DNA from: Franconibacter helveticus LMG 23732
GTDB lineage: Bacteria > Pseudomonadota > Gammaproteobacteria > Enterobacterales > Enterobacteriaceae
Assembly: GCF_000463115.2 (NCBI RefSeq)
Contig: NZ_AWFX01000045.1
Location: 310,001 to 374,000, forward strand
Length of the DNA stretch: 64,000 nt
Reading direction: 5' to 3'
This document shows positions 37,637-47,264 of the stretch, piece by piece. A program made the translations under genes and the position numbers. Position 1 is the stretch's first letter. Every line of letters begins with the position of its first letter. The notes below the pieces were generated by a model. It saw nothing but the letters and a program-made list of their open reading frames with translations, was not told the origin of the DNA and searched no databases.

Positions 37637-39916
37637 TTACAGCGGCTGCGTCTGGGCTTCCACCACCGCCAGCGCCACCATGTTGACGATGCGGCGCACC
37701 GAGGCGATAGGCGTTAACACATGCACCGGCTTCGCCACGCCCATCAATACCGGCCCGACGGTCACCCCTTCCGAGCTGGAGACGCGCAGTAAGTTGTAAC
37801 TAATGCGCGCCGCCTCGACGTTCGGCATGATCAGAATATTGGCGGAGCCTTTGAGCGGGCTGTCCGGCATGCGGTCGTTGCGGATGCTCTCGATTAGCGC
37901 CGCGTCGCCGTGCATTTCGCCATCAATCATCAGTTCCGGCGCCCGTTCGCGCACCAGCGCTAAAGTTTCACGCATCTTGCTGGCGGCAGGCGAACTGGAA
38001 GAGCCGTAGTTAGAGTGAGAAAGCAGCGCCACCTTCGGCTCAATGCCGAAGCGACGTACGGTTTCCGCCGCCATCACGGTAATTTCCGCCAGCTGTTCCG
38101 GCGTCGGATCGTCGTTAACATAGGTATCAGCAATAAACGTGTTGCCGCTTGGCAGCAGCAGCGCATTCATCGCCCCCGCCGCTTTTACCCCCTCGCGATA
38201 ACCGAAAATTTCGCGAACCACGCCGAAGTGTTCGTGATAATCGCCAATTGTGCCGCAAATCATCGCATCGGCTTCGCCACGATGCACCATGATCGCGCCA
38301 ATCACCGTGGTATTGCCGATCACCGCCCGCTGCGCCTGTTCCTGGGTGACGCCGCGACGCTTCATGATGGTGTAGTACTCATTCCAGTACTCTTTGAAGC
38401 GCGGGTCAGATTCATTATTGACGATTTCAAAATCCACGCCCGGCTGGATTTGCAGGCCCAGCTTCTTCACGCGCATTTCAATGACGCTCGGGCGGCCAAT
38501 CAGAATCGGCTTCGCAAGGCCGAGGCTTACCAGCTCCTGCGTGGCATGCAGCACGCGCGCCTCTTCCCCCTCCGCCAGAACCACGCGTTTCGGGGCGGTG
38601 CGCGCCTGGGAGAAGATCGGCTTCATAAAGAGGTTGGTTTTGTAGACGAACTCGGTGAGCTTGTCTTTATAGGCTTCGAAATCCTCAATCGGGCGCGTCG
38701 CCACGCCGGAATCCATCGCCGCTTTCGCCACAGCCGGGGCGATTTTTACGATAAGACGCGGGTCGAACGGTTTCGGGATGATGTAGTCCGGGCCGAAGGA
38801 GAGCTCCTGATCGCCATAAGCAGAGGCGACCACTTCGCTTTGCTCGGCGTGGGTCAGTTCTGCAATGGCATGCACTGCGGCAAGTTTCATCTCTTCGTTA
38901 ATGGCGGTAGCGCCCACATCCAGCGCGCCGCGGAAGATGAACGGGAAGCAGAGCACGTTGTTGACCTGGTTTGGGTAATCTGACCGGCCGGTGCAGATAA
39001 TGGCGTCGGGGCGCACTTCTTTAGCGAGCGGCGGCAGGATTTCCGGCTCCGGGTTCGCCAGCGCCAGAATCAGCGGCGAATCCGCCATCTGTTTCACCAT
39101 CTCCTGAGTAAGCACTTTCGGGCCGGAACAGCCGAGGAAAATATCCGCCCCTTCGATCACTTCGCCAAGCGTGCGCTTGCCGTTATCGTCAATGGCGTAA
39201 GCGGCTTTGGTTTCCGCCATGTTTTCTTCACGGCCTTTGTAGATAACGCCTTTAGAGTCGCACACCACGATGTTGTGCTTTTGCATGCCAAGCGCCACCA
39301 GCAGGTTCATACAGGCGATGGCGGAAGCGCCCGCGCCGGAAACCACCAGCCGTACGTCGGAAATCGTCTTTTTTACCACCCGCAGGCCGTTTAATACCGC
39401 AGCGGTGCAGATAATAGCGGTGCCGTGCTGATCGTCGTGGAATACCGGAATATTCATACGCTCGCGCAGCTTTTGCTCAATATAAAAGCACTCCGGCGCT
39501 TTGATGTCTTCGAGGTTAATGCCGCCGAAAGTAGGTTCGAGCGCGGCCACCACGTCAATCAGCTTATCCGGATCGTGCTCGTCGACTTCGATATCAAACA
39601 CGTCGATGCCGGCGAATTTTTTAAACAGCACGCCTTTGCCTTCCATGACCGGCTTACCGGCCAGCGCGCCGATATTGCCAAGACCCAGCACCGCCGTGCC
39701 GTTGGAAATCACCGCCACCAGGTTGCCGCGCGCGGTGTACTTATGGGCCGCCAGCGGGTCTGCCGCAATTTCCAGACAGGGCGCCGCGACGCCTGGCGAG
39801 TAGGCCAGCGCCAGGTCGCGCTGGGTGGCAAGCGGTTTGGTTGGCGAAACCTGGATTTTCCCGGGCACCGGGAATTCATGAAAATCGAGGGCGCTTTGCT
39901 TCAGTTGATCATCCAT
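37637..39916 (-). CDS. maeB: NADP-dependent malic enzyme with C-terminal phosphotransacetylase-like domain
   Basis: Decarboxylates malate to pyruvate and yields NADPH; cytoplasmic, multimeric. The 759 residues equal E. coli MaeB. The malic enzyme part (residues 1 to about 430) has [13 protein letters not shown], the [32 protein letters not shown] region and the nucleotide loop [16 protein letters not shown]. The rest resembles phosphotransacetylase and serves regulation (acetyl-CoA sensing) rather than catalysis in the family. It is transcribed toward fepC and divergent from talA. Confidence 0.96.
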   Translation of the reverse strand: MDDQLKQSALDFHEFPVPGKIQVSPTKPLATQRDLALAYSPGVAAPCLEIAADPLAAHKYTARGNLVAVISNGTAVLGLGNIGALAGKPVMEGKGVLFKKFAGIDVFDIEVDEHDPDKLIDVVAALEPTFGGINLEDIKAPECFYIEQKLRERMNIPVFHDDQHGTAIICTAAVLNGLRVVKKTISDVRLVVSGAGASAIACMNLLVALGMQKHNIVVCDSKGVIYKGREENMAETKAAYAIDDNGKRTLGEVIEGADIFLGCSGPKVLTQEMVKQMADSPLILALANPEPEILPPLAKEVRPDAIICTGRSDYPNQVNNVLCFPFIFRGALDVGATAINEEMKLAAVHAIAELTHAEQSEVVASAYGDQELSFGPDYIIPKPFDPRLIVKIAPAVAKAAMDSGVATRPIEDFEAYKDKLTEFVYKTNLFMKPIFSQARTAPKRVVLAEGEEARVLHATQELVSLGLAKPILIGRPSVIEMRVKKLGLQIQPGVDFEIVNNESDPRFKEYWNEYYTIMKRRGVTQEQAQRAVIGNTTVIGAIMVHRGEADAMICGTIGDYHEHFGVVREIFGYREGVKAAGAMNALLLPSGNTFIADTYVNDDPTPEQLAEITVMAAETVRRFGIEPKVALLSHSNYGSSSSPAASKMRETLALVRERAPELMIDGEMHGDAALIESIRNDRMPDSPLKGSANILIMPNVEAARISYNLLRVSSSEGVTVGPVLMGVAKPVHVLTPIASVRRIVNMVALAVVEAQTQPL

Positions 39917-40118
39917 TTGTTCGATCCTTTTTTATCTGTCTTTCAGTAAGGTCAGAGTGGCGAACCGTCACTGGCACGCCTGAAGAGGCGGATAGTATCG
40001 CCCCTTGCGCCGCCGCAAACTTTGAACGCTCCCAAAATTCCCGGCCGTAAGATAAGGAATGTTAGCAATTTATAGCGGTTCTGTTACGTAACGCCGGAAG
40101 CAATACCCTGCTCGTCTG

Positions 40119-40125
40119 CTATGCT
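40119..40125 (+). promoter_or_regulatory. Putative talA promoter (-10 element)
   Basis: CTATGCT is a sigma-S-preferred -10 form, followed by a T-rich stretch and an 80-bp leader. E. coli talA-tktB is sigma-S dependent. The rest of the 290-bp gap between maeB and talA shows no gene. Confidence 0.45.
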
Positions 40126-40208
40126 TTTTAGTTATGTTCTTTGTGAATTTTTACGGGGCGTGCCAGGAAACGCTCTGTTAAGTATTTGCTTTTCAAGGAG
40201 TATCGACA

Positions 40209-41159
40209 ATGAACCAGTTAGACGGCATTAAACAATTCACCACCGTAGTCGCCGACAGCGGCGATATTGAATCTATCCGCCACTATCAACCGCAGGACGC
40301 CACCACCAACCCTTCCCTGCTGCTGAAAGCGGCAAGTCTTGAGCATTATCAACACCTTTTTGAAGATGCGCTGGCGTACGGCAAACAGCGCGGCGACACG
40401 CAGGAGCAGCAGGTCGCCGAAGCGAGCGACAAGCTGGCGGTCAATGTGGGTGCGGAAATTCTGAAAAGCATTCCGGGCCGCGTTTCTACCGAAGTGGACG
40501 CCCGTCTGTCGTTCGATAAACAGAAAAGCATTCAGAAAGCGCGCCGCCTGGTCGAGCTGTATCAGGATCAGGGCGTTGAGAAAGACCGTATATTGATCAA
40601 GCTTGCTTCAACGTGGGAAGGCATTCGCGCCGCCGAAGAGCTGGAGAAAGAAGGCATCAAGTGCAACCTGACGCTGCTGTTCTCTTTTGCTCAGGCGCGC
40701 GCCTGCGCCGAGGCGGGAGTCTATTTGATCTCCCCGTTCGTTGGGCGCATTTATGACTGGTATAACAGCCGCAAGCCGATGGACCCGTACGTGGTGGATG
40801 AAGATCCGGGCGTTAAGTCTGTACGCAATATCTACGACTACTACAAGCAGCACAATTACGAAACCATCGTCATGGGCGCGAGCTTCCGCCGTACCGAACA
40901 GATCCTGGCGCTGGCTGGCTGCGACCGCCTGACCATCTCGCCAAACCTGCTGAAAGAGTTGCAGGACAAAGAAGCGTTAGTGGAACGCAAGCTTATTCCG
41001 AATAAACAAGGCTACCGCCGTCCGGAACCGATGACCGAAGCGGAATTCCGCTGGGAGCATAACCAGGACGCGATGGCAGTCGAAAAACTGGCTGAAGGAA
41101 TTCGCCAGTTCGCCGTTGACCAGCGCGCGCTGGAAGATTTGCTCGCCGCCAAACTTTAA
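40209..41159 (+). CDS. talA: Transaldolase A
   Basis: Transfers a dihydroxyacetone unit between sugar phosphates in the non-oxidative pentose phosphate pathway. At 316 residues it is full length. The Schiff-base lysine is K131 in [20 protein letters not shown] near 30-38 is the other family signature. AAGGAG precedes the ATG. It lies 20 bp before tktB, forming the stationary-phase talA-tktB operon. Confidence 0.97.
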   Translation: MNQLDGIKQFTTVVADSGDIESIRHYQPQDATTNPSLLLKAASLEHYQHLFEDALAYGKQRGDTQEQQVAEASDKLAVNVGAEILKSIPGRVSTEVDARLSFDKQKSIQKARRLVELYQDQGVEKDRILIKLASTWEGIRAAEELEKEGIKCNLTLLFSFAQARACAEAGVYLISPFVGRIYDWYNSRKPMDPYVVDEDPGVKSVRNIYDYYKQHNYETIVMGASFRRTEQILALAGCDRLTISPNLLKELQDKEALVERKLIPNKQGYRRPEPMTEAEFRWEHNQDAMAVEKLAEGIRQFAVDQRALEDLLAAKL

Positions 41160-41179
41160 ACTTTGCCATGGAGTGAACT

Positions 41180-43174
41180 ATGTCACGACAGCAGTTAGCT
41201 AACGCCGTTCGCGCCCTGAGTATGGACGCGGTGCAAAAAGCCAAATCCGGCCACCCGGGCGCGCCGATGGGCATGGCGGATATCGCCGAAGTGCTGTGGA
41301 ATGATTTCCTTAAGCACAACCCGACCAACCCGGCCTGGTATGACCGCGACCGTTTTATTCTCTCTAACGGCCATGCTTCGATGCTGCTTTACAGCCTGCT
41401 GCATCTTTCCGGCTACGACCTGCCGATTGATGAGCTGAAAAATTTCCGCCAGCTGCATTCGAAAACCCCGGGGCATCCGGAAATCGGCTATACGCCTGGG
41501 GTGGAAACCACTACCGGGCCGCTCGGCCAGGGGCTGGCGAACGCCGTTGGCCTGGCGATTGCCGAACGCACGCTGGCGGCGCAGTTTAACCAGCCGGGTC
41601 ACGATATTGTCGACCACTTCACCTATGTGTTTATGGGCGACGGCTGCCTGATGGAAGGCATCTCGCACGAGGTCTGTTCACTGGCGGGCACCCTGGGCCT
41701 TGGCAAGCTCATTGGCTTCTACGACCACAACGGGATTTCCATCGACGGCGAAACCGAAGGCTGGTTTACCGACGACACCGCAAAACGCTTCGAAGCGTAT
41801 AACTGGCACGTGGTGCATGAAATTGACGGTCACGATCCCGAGGCGGTTAAACGCGCCATTGAAGAGGCGCAGCGCGTGAAGGATAAACCTTCGCTGATTA
41901 TCTGCCGCACGGTGATTGGCTTCGGCTCCCCGAACAAAGCAGGTAAAGAGGAGTCGCACGGCGCGGCGCTGGGCGAAGAGGAAGTGGCGCTGACGCGCAA
42001 ACAGCTGGGCTGGGATTATCCGCCGTTTGAGATCCCGCAGGAGATTTATCAGGCGTGGGACGCCCGTGAAAAAGGCCAGCAGCAGGAAGCGGGCTGGAAA
42101 GAAAAATTCGCCGCCTATGAAAAAGCGCACCCCGAGCTGGCGGCGGAATTCAACCGTCGCATGAGCGGCGGGCTGCCGGAAAACTGGGAACAGCTGACGC
42201 TGGATTACATTAAGAAATTGCAGGCGGAACCGGCGAAAGTCGCGACCCGCAAAGCTTCCCAGAACGCGCTTAATGCTTATGGCCCTGCCCTGCCGGAGCT
42301 GCTTGGCGGTTCAGCGGACCTGGCGCCCAGCAATCTCACCATCTGGTCTGGTTCTAAATCGCTTAAGGAAGACGAAGCGGGTAACTATATCCACTATGGC
42401 GTGCGCGAGTTCGGCATGACGGCGATAGCGAACGGCATCGCGCACCACGGCGGCTTTGTGCCTTATACCGCCACCTTCCTGATGTTCGTGGAATATGCCC
42501 GTAACGCGGCGCGCATGGCGGCGCTGATGAAAGCGCGCCAGATTATGGTTTATACCCATGATTCCATCGGCCTTGGCGAAGACGGCCCGACCCACCAGGC
42601 GGTGGAGCAGCTGGCAAGTTTGCGCCTGACGCCAAACTTCACCAGCTGGCGCCCCTGCGACCAGGTAGAAGCGGCGGTAGCCTGGAAAGCGGCTATTGAG
42701 CGGCATAATGGCCCGACGGCGTTGATTCTTTCGCGCCAGAACCTGGCGCAAATGGAACGCACGCCGGAACAGGTCGAGAATATCGCCCGGGGCGGCTACA
42801 TACTGAAAGAGAGCGACGGCAAGCCGGACGTTATTCTTATCGCCACCGGTTCGGAAGTGGAAATTACCGTTCAGGCGGCGGAACAGCTTACTGCTGAAGG
42901 CCATAAAGTCCGCGTCGTTTCGCTGCCTTCGACCGATGTGTTTGAAGATCAGGATGCGGAATACCGCGAATCCGTGCTGCCTTCCGATGTGGAAGCGCGC
43001 GTAGCGGTGGAAGCAGGCATTGCTGACTACTGGTACAAGTATGTCGGCCTGAAAGGGGCGATTGTCGGCATGACCGGCTACGGCGAATCCGCGCCAGCGG
43101 AAAAACTCTTCCCGTTCTTCGGCTTTACGGTTGAAAACGTGGTAGAGAAAGCCAAAAAGGTTCTTAAGAAGTAA
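41180..43174 (+). CDS. tktB: Transketolase 2
   Basis: Thiamine-diphosphate enzyme moving two-carbon units in the pentose phosphate pathway. The 664-residue protein has the N-terminal signature [16 protein letters not shown], the cofactor motif [18 protein letters not shown] to [11 protein letters not shown], and the second signature [17 protein letters not shown] with catalytic histidines. Its pairing with talA marks it as TktB rather than TktA. A strong terminator follows. Confidence 0.97.
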   Translation: MSRQQLANAVRALSMDAVQKAKSGHPGAPMGMADIAEVLWNDFLKHNPTNPAWYDRDRFILSNGHASMLLYSLLHLSGYDLPIDELKNFRQLHSKTPGHPEIGYTPGVETTTGPLGQGLANAVGLAIAERTLAAQFNQPGHDIVDHFTYVFMGDGCLMEGISHEVCSLAGTLGLGKLIGFYDHNGISIDGETEGWFTDDTAKRFEAYNWHVVHEIDGHDPEAVKRAIEEAQRVKDKPSLIICRTVIGFGSPNKAGKEESHGAALGEEEVALTRKQLGWDYPPFEIPQEIYQAWDAREKGQQQEAGWKEKFAAYEKAHPELAAEFNRRMSGGLPENWEQLTLDYIKKLQAEPAKVATRKASQNALNAYGPALPELLGGSADLAPSNLTIWSGSKSLKEDEAGNYIHYGVREFGMTAIANGIAHHGGFVPYTATFLMFVEYARNAARMAALMKARQIMVYTHDSIGLGEDGPTHQAVEQLASLRLTPNFTSWRPCDQVEAAVAWKAAIERHNGPTALILSRQNLAQMERTPEQVENIARGGYILKESDGKPDVILIATGSEVEITVQAAEQLTAEGHKVRVVSLPSTDVFEDQDAEYRESVLPSDVEARVAVEAGIADYWYKYVGLKGAIVGMTGYGESAPAEKLFPFFGFTVENVVEKAKKVLKK

Positions 43175-43182
43175 ACCGCATG

Positions 43183-43214
43183 GCGATTCAGCCGCAGGGC
43201 TGAATCGCTTTTTT
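43183..43214 (+). terminator. Terminator of talA-tktB
   Basis: An 11-bp perfect stem GCGATTCAGCC/GGCTGAATCGC with loop GCAG is followed by T6. It runs up to the stop of the convergent gene. Confidence 0.95.
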
Positions 43215-44157
43215 ATTTCACGACATTGAGCGGTACGGACGCTTTCTCAATGACTATCTCTTCCTTTGCTTCATCCCATTTCGCCTGCGTCACAATCACC
43301 TGACCCGGGCGCTGCGCGTCGCGCGCCACCAGCTCGCGCCCTGTCGCCTCTTCCTGCACGTTACTATTCATTGAAAAAGAAGGGATAGCTTTTACCCACT
43401 GCTTTTGCTGAATATCGTAGAGATAAACAACGCTCCAGGCGCTGGTCCACCATTGCGGGTAAACGATGAGGCGGTCGCGGCCGCTGTCGTCAAGCCCGGC
43501 AAGCGTTTCTACGCCGCCGCCAATGCAGGAAGGCAGTTTCGCCGGTTTGATCGCCGGGTCGCTGTTCCAGACTTCGCACTCGCAGTCGCCGCTTTCATCG
43601 CAAACGCCGCCGGTTACAGGGTCTTTCGCGCTCAGCCAGGCGTAGCTTTTTATCGCGCCATTAAACCGCCCGCCGGCAACCCGGTAATCGTTCTCTTTTT
43701 GCTGGTTCGACTCGGTTATCCAGTCGCTCTCTTCATTAATACGCCAGCCCTCTGGCTGTTTGATGACCCTGAGCTGCGCCGGGTAAAAGCGCTGGCTTGC
43801 CGTCTCCAGCCCTGCAAGTTTGACAAACGAAACCTGCGCGGCGGGCTGCTCGCCATCAAGCGCATCGATTGTCAGTCTGTTAACGATTTTCTGTGCGTAG
43901 CGAGGATATTTTTGTACAAAGGCGCTGTTTTGCTCAGCCACGGCGCTTAACGGCAGGGTTTTGCCGTAAAACCTGACCCGGCTTGCATAAATGGCCGCTG
44001 CGGGCTGTGGGTGATTTTTGAGCGCGTTCCACTGTGAGATGAGCGTGTGGATATCCCGTTCATCCTGCGCCGTAAGCGTTGCGCCAGCGCAGGCCAGGGG
44101 TAAAAAAAGCAGTAGCGCCGCCGCGCCGCGCATTCCTTTGCTGCTGTAAAACGCCAT
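43213..44157 (-). CDS. Secreted protein of unknown function
   Basis: I do not recognise this 314-residue protein. It has a signal peptide (GAAALLLFLPLACAGA; cleavage near residue 25), then a soluble part. Features are a tryptophan-rich centre (QWWTSAWSVVYLYD), a cysteine cluster CDESGDCECEVW and one more cysteine in LPSCIGGG, fitting disulfides in the periplasm, and a conserved-looking C-terminus. It lies 68 bp after ypfG on the same strand and may be cotranscribed. E. coli K-12 has no gene here. A second in-frame start lies at codon 9. Confidence 0.75.
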   Translation of the reverse strand: MAFYSSKGMRGAAALLLFLPLACAGATLTAQDERDIHTLISQWNALKNHPQPAAAIYASRVRFYGKTLPLSAVAEQNSAFVQKYPRYAQKIVNRLTIDALDGEQPAAQVSFVKLAGLETASQRFYPAQLRVIKQPEGWRINEESDWITESNQQKENDYRVAGGRFNGAIKSYAWLSAKDPVTGGVCDESGDCECEVWNSDPAIKPAKLPSCIGGGVETLAGLDDSGRDRLIVYPQWWTSAWSVVYLYDIQQKQWVKAIPSFSMNSNVQEEATGRELVARDAQRPGQVIVTQAKWDEAKEEIVIEKASVPLNVVK

Positions 44158-44225
44158 CGTCTGTCGCCTTTTTCCGGTCTACGTTCGCGAAAATATACGG
44201 AAAAATGCGCGGCGGCAAAAGGGCG

Positions 44226-45278
44226 TTATTTCGTTACCCAAAGAAGCGGCCAGCTGTCAGGGCCGCTCCAGCCGTCACAGCTCGGCTCTTCGGCATAACG
44301 CACCAGCCTGAACCGCTGGCCATCGTAGCGCCAACGGGTCGCCACGCCGCAGTCGCCAAGCCCGCGCCCTTTAGCGAGCGTCGCCAGCTCTTTGCTTTTC
44401 TCGTTATAGGCGGCATTCATCAGCTCAAGATCCGGGTTGCCGTTCGCGGGCGTGAATGGCAGCCGCAGCCGAACCGGCCGGGAAGAAAAAGGTTTTTTGC
44501 GCGACACCAGCCAGGCGAGATCGACGGTGTTATAGGCGCCCGCCTCGCAGCTGATTATCATCAGCGCCTTGTCGTCGCTTAATGCCGAAACGCGCACTTC
44601 GCGACGCGCCGGGTCGAGCGAGCACTGGCTGTTGTTCATACGCCAGGCGCCAAAATCGAGCAGATCGTTAAGCTCTTCCTGCGAAAGCGGCGTCGGCGTC
44701 GGGTTGGTAATAGCCACTTCTTTTAATGCTGGCGCAGGCGGCACGCTAAGCGGCGGATCGTCGCCCTTTTTTATCCAGGCGGTTTCGCTGCCAACGCGCT
44801 TTTGCTGGGCATCGATGAAAATTAAGGATGCCTTCAGCCCGGCAAGAGAAAGCGTGCCCGGCCCGCCCTTGAGGGTAATGGCGGAGGCTTCCTGAACCTG
44901 CGCCAGAAACGCGTTAATGGTTGTCGGGTCTTCCGTTATCAGGCGGTTGGGGCCGATACGCCATTTATCGCCTGCCGGGGTAAGGGACATGTCGTCGAGC
45001 AGCAGGCGCGGCGCGATGGGCGGCGCTTTGGCGGAGACTTTATTCAGGCTGTTAAGGTTGCCGTAATCGATACGCAACTGCGCGTCGGCGCGTGCGCCTG
45101 CGCTGCGGGAAAGGGTCATCACCAGGCCCTGATGTTCGCCGGTGTTGCGGGCCTGGCAAAAATTCTGGTTGTTACAGGTAACTTGCCAGTCAGTAAAACT
45201 TTTTTGTACTGACGCCGCATAAGCAGCGGGCGCCAGAAACAGAAAAAGCGCAACAAGCGAAAAAAGGCGAGACGACAT
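44226..45278 (-). CDS. ypfG: DUF1176 periplasmic protein YpfG
   Basis: Secreted protein of unknown function with the DUF1176 pattern: a signal peptide (cleavage near AAYA), then SFTDWQVTCNNQNFCQARN and cysteine pairs (CNNQNFC, the SQCS region, C-terminal GLGDCG and EPSCDGW). I chose the ATG starting MSSRLFSLVAL (350 residues); a GTG three codons upstream is possible. Position between tktB and nudK matches E. coli ypfG. Confidence 0.85.
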   Translation of the reverse strand: MSSRLFSLVALFLFLAPAAYAASVQKSFTDWQVTCNNQNFCQARNTGEHQGLVMTLSRSAGARADAQLRIDYGNLNSLNKVSAKAPPIAPRLLLDDMSLTPAGDKWRIGPNRLITEDPTTINAFLAQVQEASAITLKGGPGTLSLAGLKASLIFIDAQQKRVGSETAWIKKGDDPPLSVPPAPALKEVAITNPTPTPLSQEELNDLLDFGAWRMNNSQCSLDPARREVRVSALSDDKALMIISCEAGAYNTVDLAWLVSRKKPFSSRPVRLRLPFTPANGNPDLELMNAAYNEKSKELATLAKGRGLGDCGVATRWRYDGQRFRLVRYAEEPSCDGWSGPDSWPLLWVTK

Positions 45279-45411
45279 GAACGGCACTTATCCTGAACAA
45301 AAATGAGACAACTGAGGATTTAAGCGCCTATCTTCATCGTCCGCCCCGGGCGGCTCAATCGGATTTATCGGATTGATTCATTTTAAATACCAGTTTAATT
45401 GCCGAGTGAAA

Positions 45412-45987
45412 TCAACCCATTATTCCGCTGGCGTGCAGGTGTTGCAGCAATATCACTGTCTTAGCGTCGCGAATTTCGCCGCTTTTTACTTTCGCCAGCG
45501 CGTCGCTAAAAGGCATCTCCAGCACGTCAATCTCTTCGTCTTCCACGCCGCCGCCTGCGTTTGCGCGCTGCGCTTCACTGTATTCGGCAATAAAAAGATG
45601 CACAATTTCCGTTACGCCGCCGGGCGACATATAAAGCTCAAACACTTTGGTGGCGTCGCCCACTTCATAACCGGTCTCCTCAACCGCCTCTTTGCGAATG
45701 CACACCTCCGGCTCGTCATCGTCAAGCAGTCCGGCGCAGGCTTCAATCAGCATGCCGTCGGCGTTGCCGTTTAACCAGGTGGCGACACGGAACTGACGAA
45801 TTAACACCACGGTTTGTTTTTCGCGGTTATAGAGCAGAACCGCAGCGCCGTTGCCCCGGTCATACACTTCACGCTTGTGGCGGATAACTTCGCCATCTTT
45901 TCGCGTCAGGTCGTAAGTGATATTGCGCAGGATGAAATAGTTTTCGGAGAGGATGGTATCTTTGATAAGCGTAATGTTGAGCGACAT
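45412..45987 (-). CDS. nudK: GDP-mannose pyrophosphatase NudK
   Basis: Nudix hydrolase splitting GDP-mannose and other nucleoside diphosphosugars. At 191 residues it equals E. coli NudK. The Nudix box spans the segment from GLLDDDEPEVCIRKEAVEET to GYEV, with the essential glutamates. The conserved LYMSPGGVTEIVHLF also fits the ADP-sugar/NudK subfamily. It lies between ypfG and the nap genes; aegA of E. coli is missing. Confidence 0.95.
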   Translation of the reverse strand: MSLNITLIKDTILSENYFILRNITYDLTRKDGEVIRHKREVYDRGNGAAVLLYNREKQTVVLIRQFRVATWLNGNADGMLIEACAGLLDDDEPEVCIRKEAVEETGYEVGDATKVFELYMSPGGVTEIVHLFIAEYSEAQRANAGGGVEDEEIDVLEMPFSDALAKVKSGEIRDAKTVILLQHLHASGIMG

Positions 45988-46064
45988 CGCAGCTTCCTGT
46001 TCAACACGGTCGGGGCGTTTATAGTAAGCCGCTTGAGGGAATTTGTCGCGCTAAGGCCGCGGGA

Positions 46065-46091
46065 ATTCCTCCCCCTGCCGCCGGGGGAGGC
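46065..46091 (-). terminator. Hairpin downstream of napC
   Basis: CCTCCCC/GGGGAGG stems face each other directly after the napC stop, without a real T-tract on the minus strand. A weak terminator of the nap operon. Confidence 0.45.
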
Positions 46092-46095
46092 GTTA

Positions 46096-46695
46096 TCAAA
46101 AACCGTTTTTTACTTGCGCCATATGCGGCAATTTATGCGCAATGCCTTTATGACAGTCAATACAGGTTTGCCCTGCTTTAATCGCCTTGTCATGAAGCTT
46201 CGCCGCCACGGTTTTTTGCGCCGTAAGATCCATAAAGTCGAAATTATGGCAGTTGCGGCACTCCTGAGAGTTGTTGTTTTTCATCCGGCGCCATTCGTTT
46301 TGCGCCATCGCCAGCCGGTGCTCTTCAAACTTTTTCGGCGTGTCGATAAGCCCGAATGCTTTCGCATACAGCTCCTTGCTGGCCTGAATTTTACGCACCA
46401 TTTTCGGCGCCCATTCGTGCGGAACATGGCAATCAGGGCATGTGGCGCGCACGCCGCTGCGGTTGCTGTAATGCGCGGTCTGCATATATTCCTGGTAGAC
46501 GGTATTGCGCATTTCATGACAGCTGATGCAAAACGTCTCGCGGTTGGTCATCTCAAGACCGGTATTAAAACCGCCCCAAAAAATGATGCCGGCGGCAAAG
46601 CCTGCAAGCAGCAAAGTGCCGAGCGCAAGGCGGCCTGGCCTGCGCCACCACAGCCACAGGCGTTTAAGCACGCCCGGTTTATGGGAAACGTTCAT
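46096..46695 (-). CDS. napC: Tetrahaem c-type cytochrome NapC
   Basis: Membrane-anchored quinol dehydrogenase that passes electrons from the quinone pool to NapAB. The 199-residue protein has one N-terminal membrane helix (LALGTLLLAGFAAGIIFWGG), then four haem-binding motifs CISCH, CPDCH, CRNCH and CIDCH. I chose the ATG preceded by GAGG; a GTG four codons upstream overlaps the napB stop. It is the last gene of napFDABC and, without NapGH, the only visible quinol route to NapA here. Confidence 0.96.
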   Translation of the reverse strand: MNVSHKPGVLKRLWLWWRRPGRLALGTLLLAGFAAGIIFWGGFNTGLEMTNRETFCISCHEMRNTVYQEYMQTAHYSNRSGVRATCPDCHVPHEWAPKMVRKIQASKELYAKAFGLIDTPKKFEEHRLAMAQNEWRRMKNNNSQECRNCHNFDFMDLTAQKTVAAKLHDKAIKAGQTCIDCHKGIAHKLPHMAQVKNGF

Positions 46696-46703
46696 TGCTC
46701 GCC

Positions 46704-47153
46704 TCACTCACCAAAGCCTTTTGAAGGGGTAAACGTGTTTTCGACAATCGGCGGCGCATCTGTTTGCGGCACGTGGCATTGCAGACAGAAATAGCGGCGC
46801 GGCGCTACGCCCGCCAGCACCTTGCCTTCGCTGTCGATAAAATGGGTCGGGCTGACGCGCGGCGCGCCTGTCGTGCGGTAATGTTCCACGCCGTGACATT
46901 GCAGGCAGCGGTTGGTGTTGGTGGAAACCTGATAACCGTCCACGCTGTGCGGGATCATGGGCGGCTGGTTGACATAGTTCAGCGCCATACGTCCCTGCTG
47001 CTTCGGCATGTGGATAGTGCCTTTCTGCGTGCCGGAAACCTCCGGCGACGCGCTAAAATCCACGCTCCCGGCGGCCCATGCCGCGCCGCCCACCAGCCAT
47101 ATCACCGCTATCGCCCAGCGAAACAGCCCCTTATTCAGGAAAAAGTTCTGCAT
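46704..47153 (-). CDS. napB: Dihaem cytochrome NapB, small subunit of periplasmic nitrate reductase
   Basis: Periplasmic electron carrier to NapA. The chosen start MQNFFLNKGLF gives 149 residues, the E. coli length. A signal peptide ends near AAWA. Two CLQCH/CXXCH haem motifs (NRCLQCHGVE and YFCLQCHVP) are present. In E. coli napG and napH precede napB; here a 111-bp gap without a gene separates it from napA. Confidence 0.95.
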   Translation of the reverse strand: MQNFFLNKGLFRWAIAVIWLVGGAAWAAGSVDFSASPEVSGTQKGTIHMPKQQGRMALNYVNQPPMIPHSVDGYQVSTNTNRCLQCHGVEHYRTTGAPRVSPTHFIDSEGKVLAGVAPRRYFCLQCHVPQTDAPPIVENTFTPSKGFGE

Positions 47154-47264
47154 TATGTTGCTCTCGAATTGCATCCTGTAGTGATTGAGAAAATTGCGCC
47201 TGCAAACCGCCTGGTTACGCTGGCCTGCCGCCCCGATTAACCCGAGCGGACAGGCTTGTCAGCG

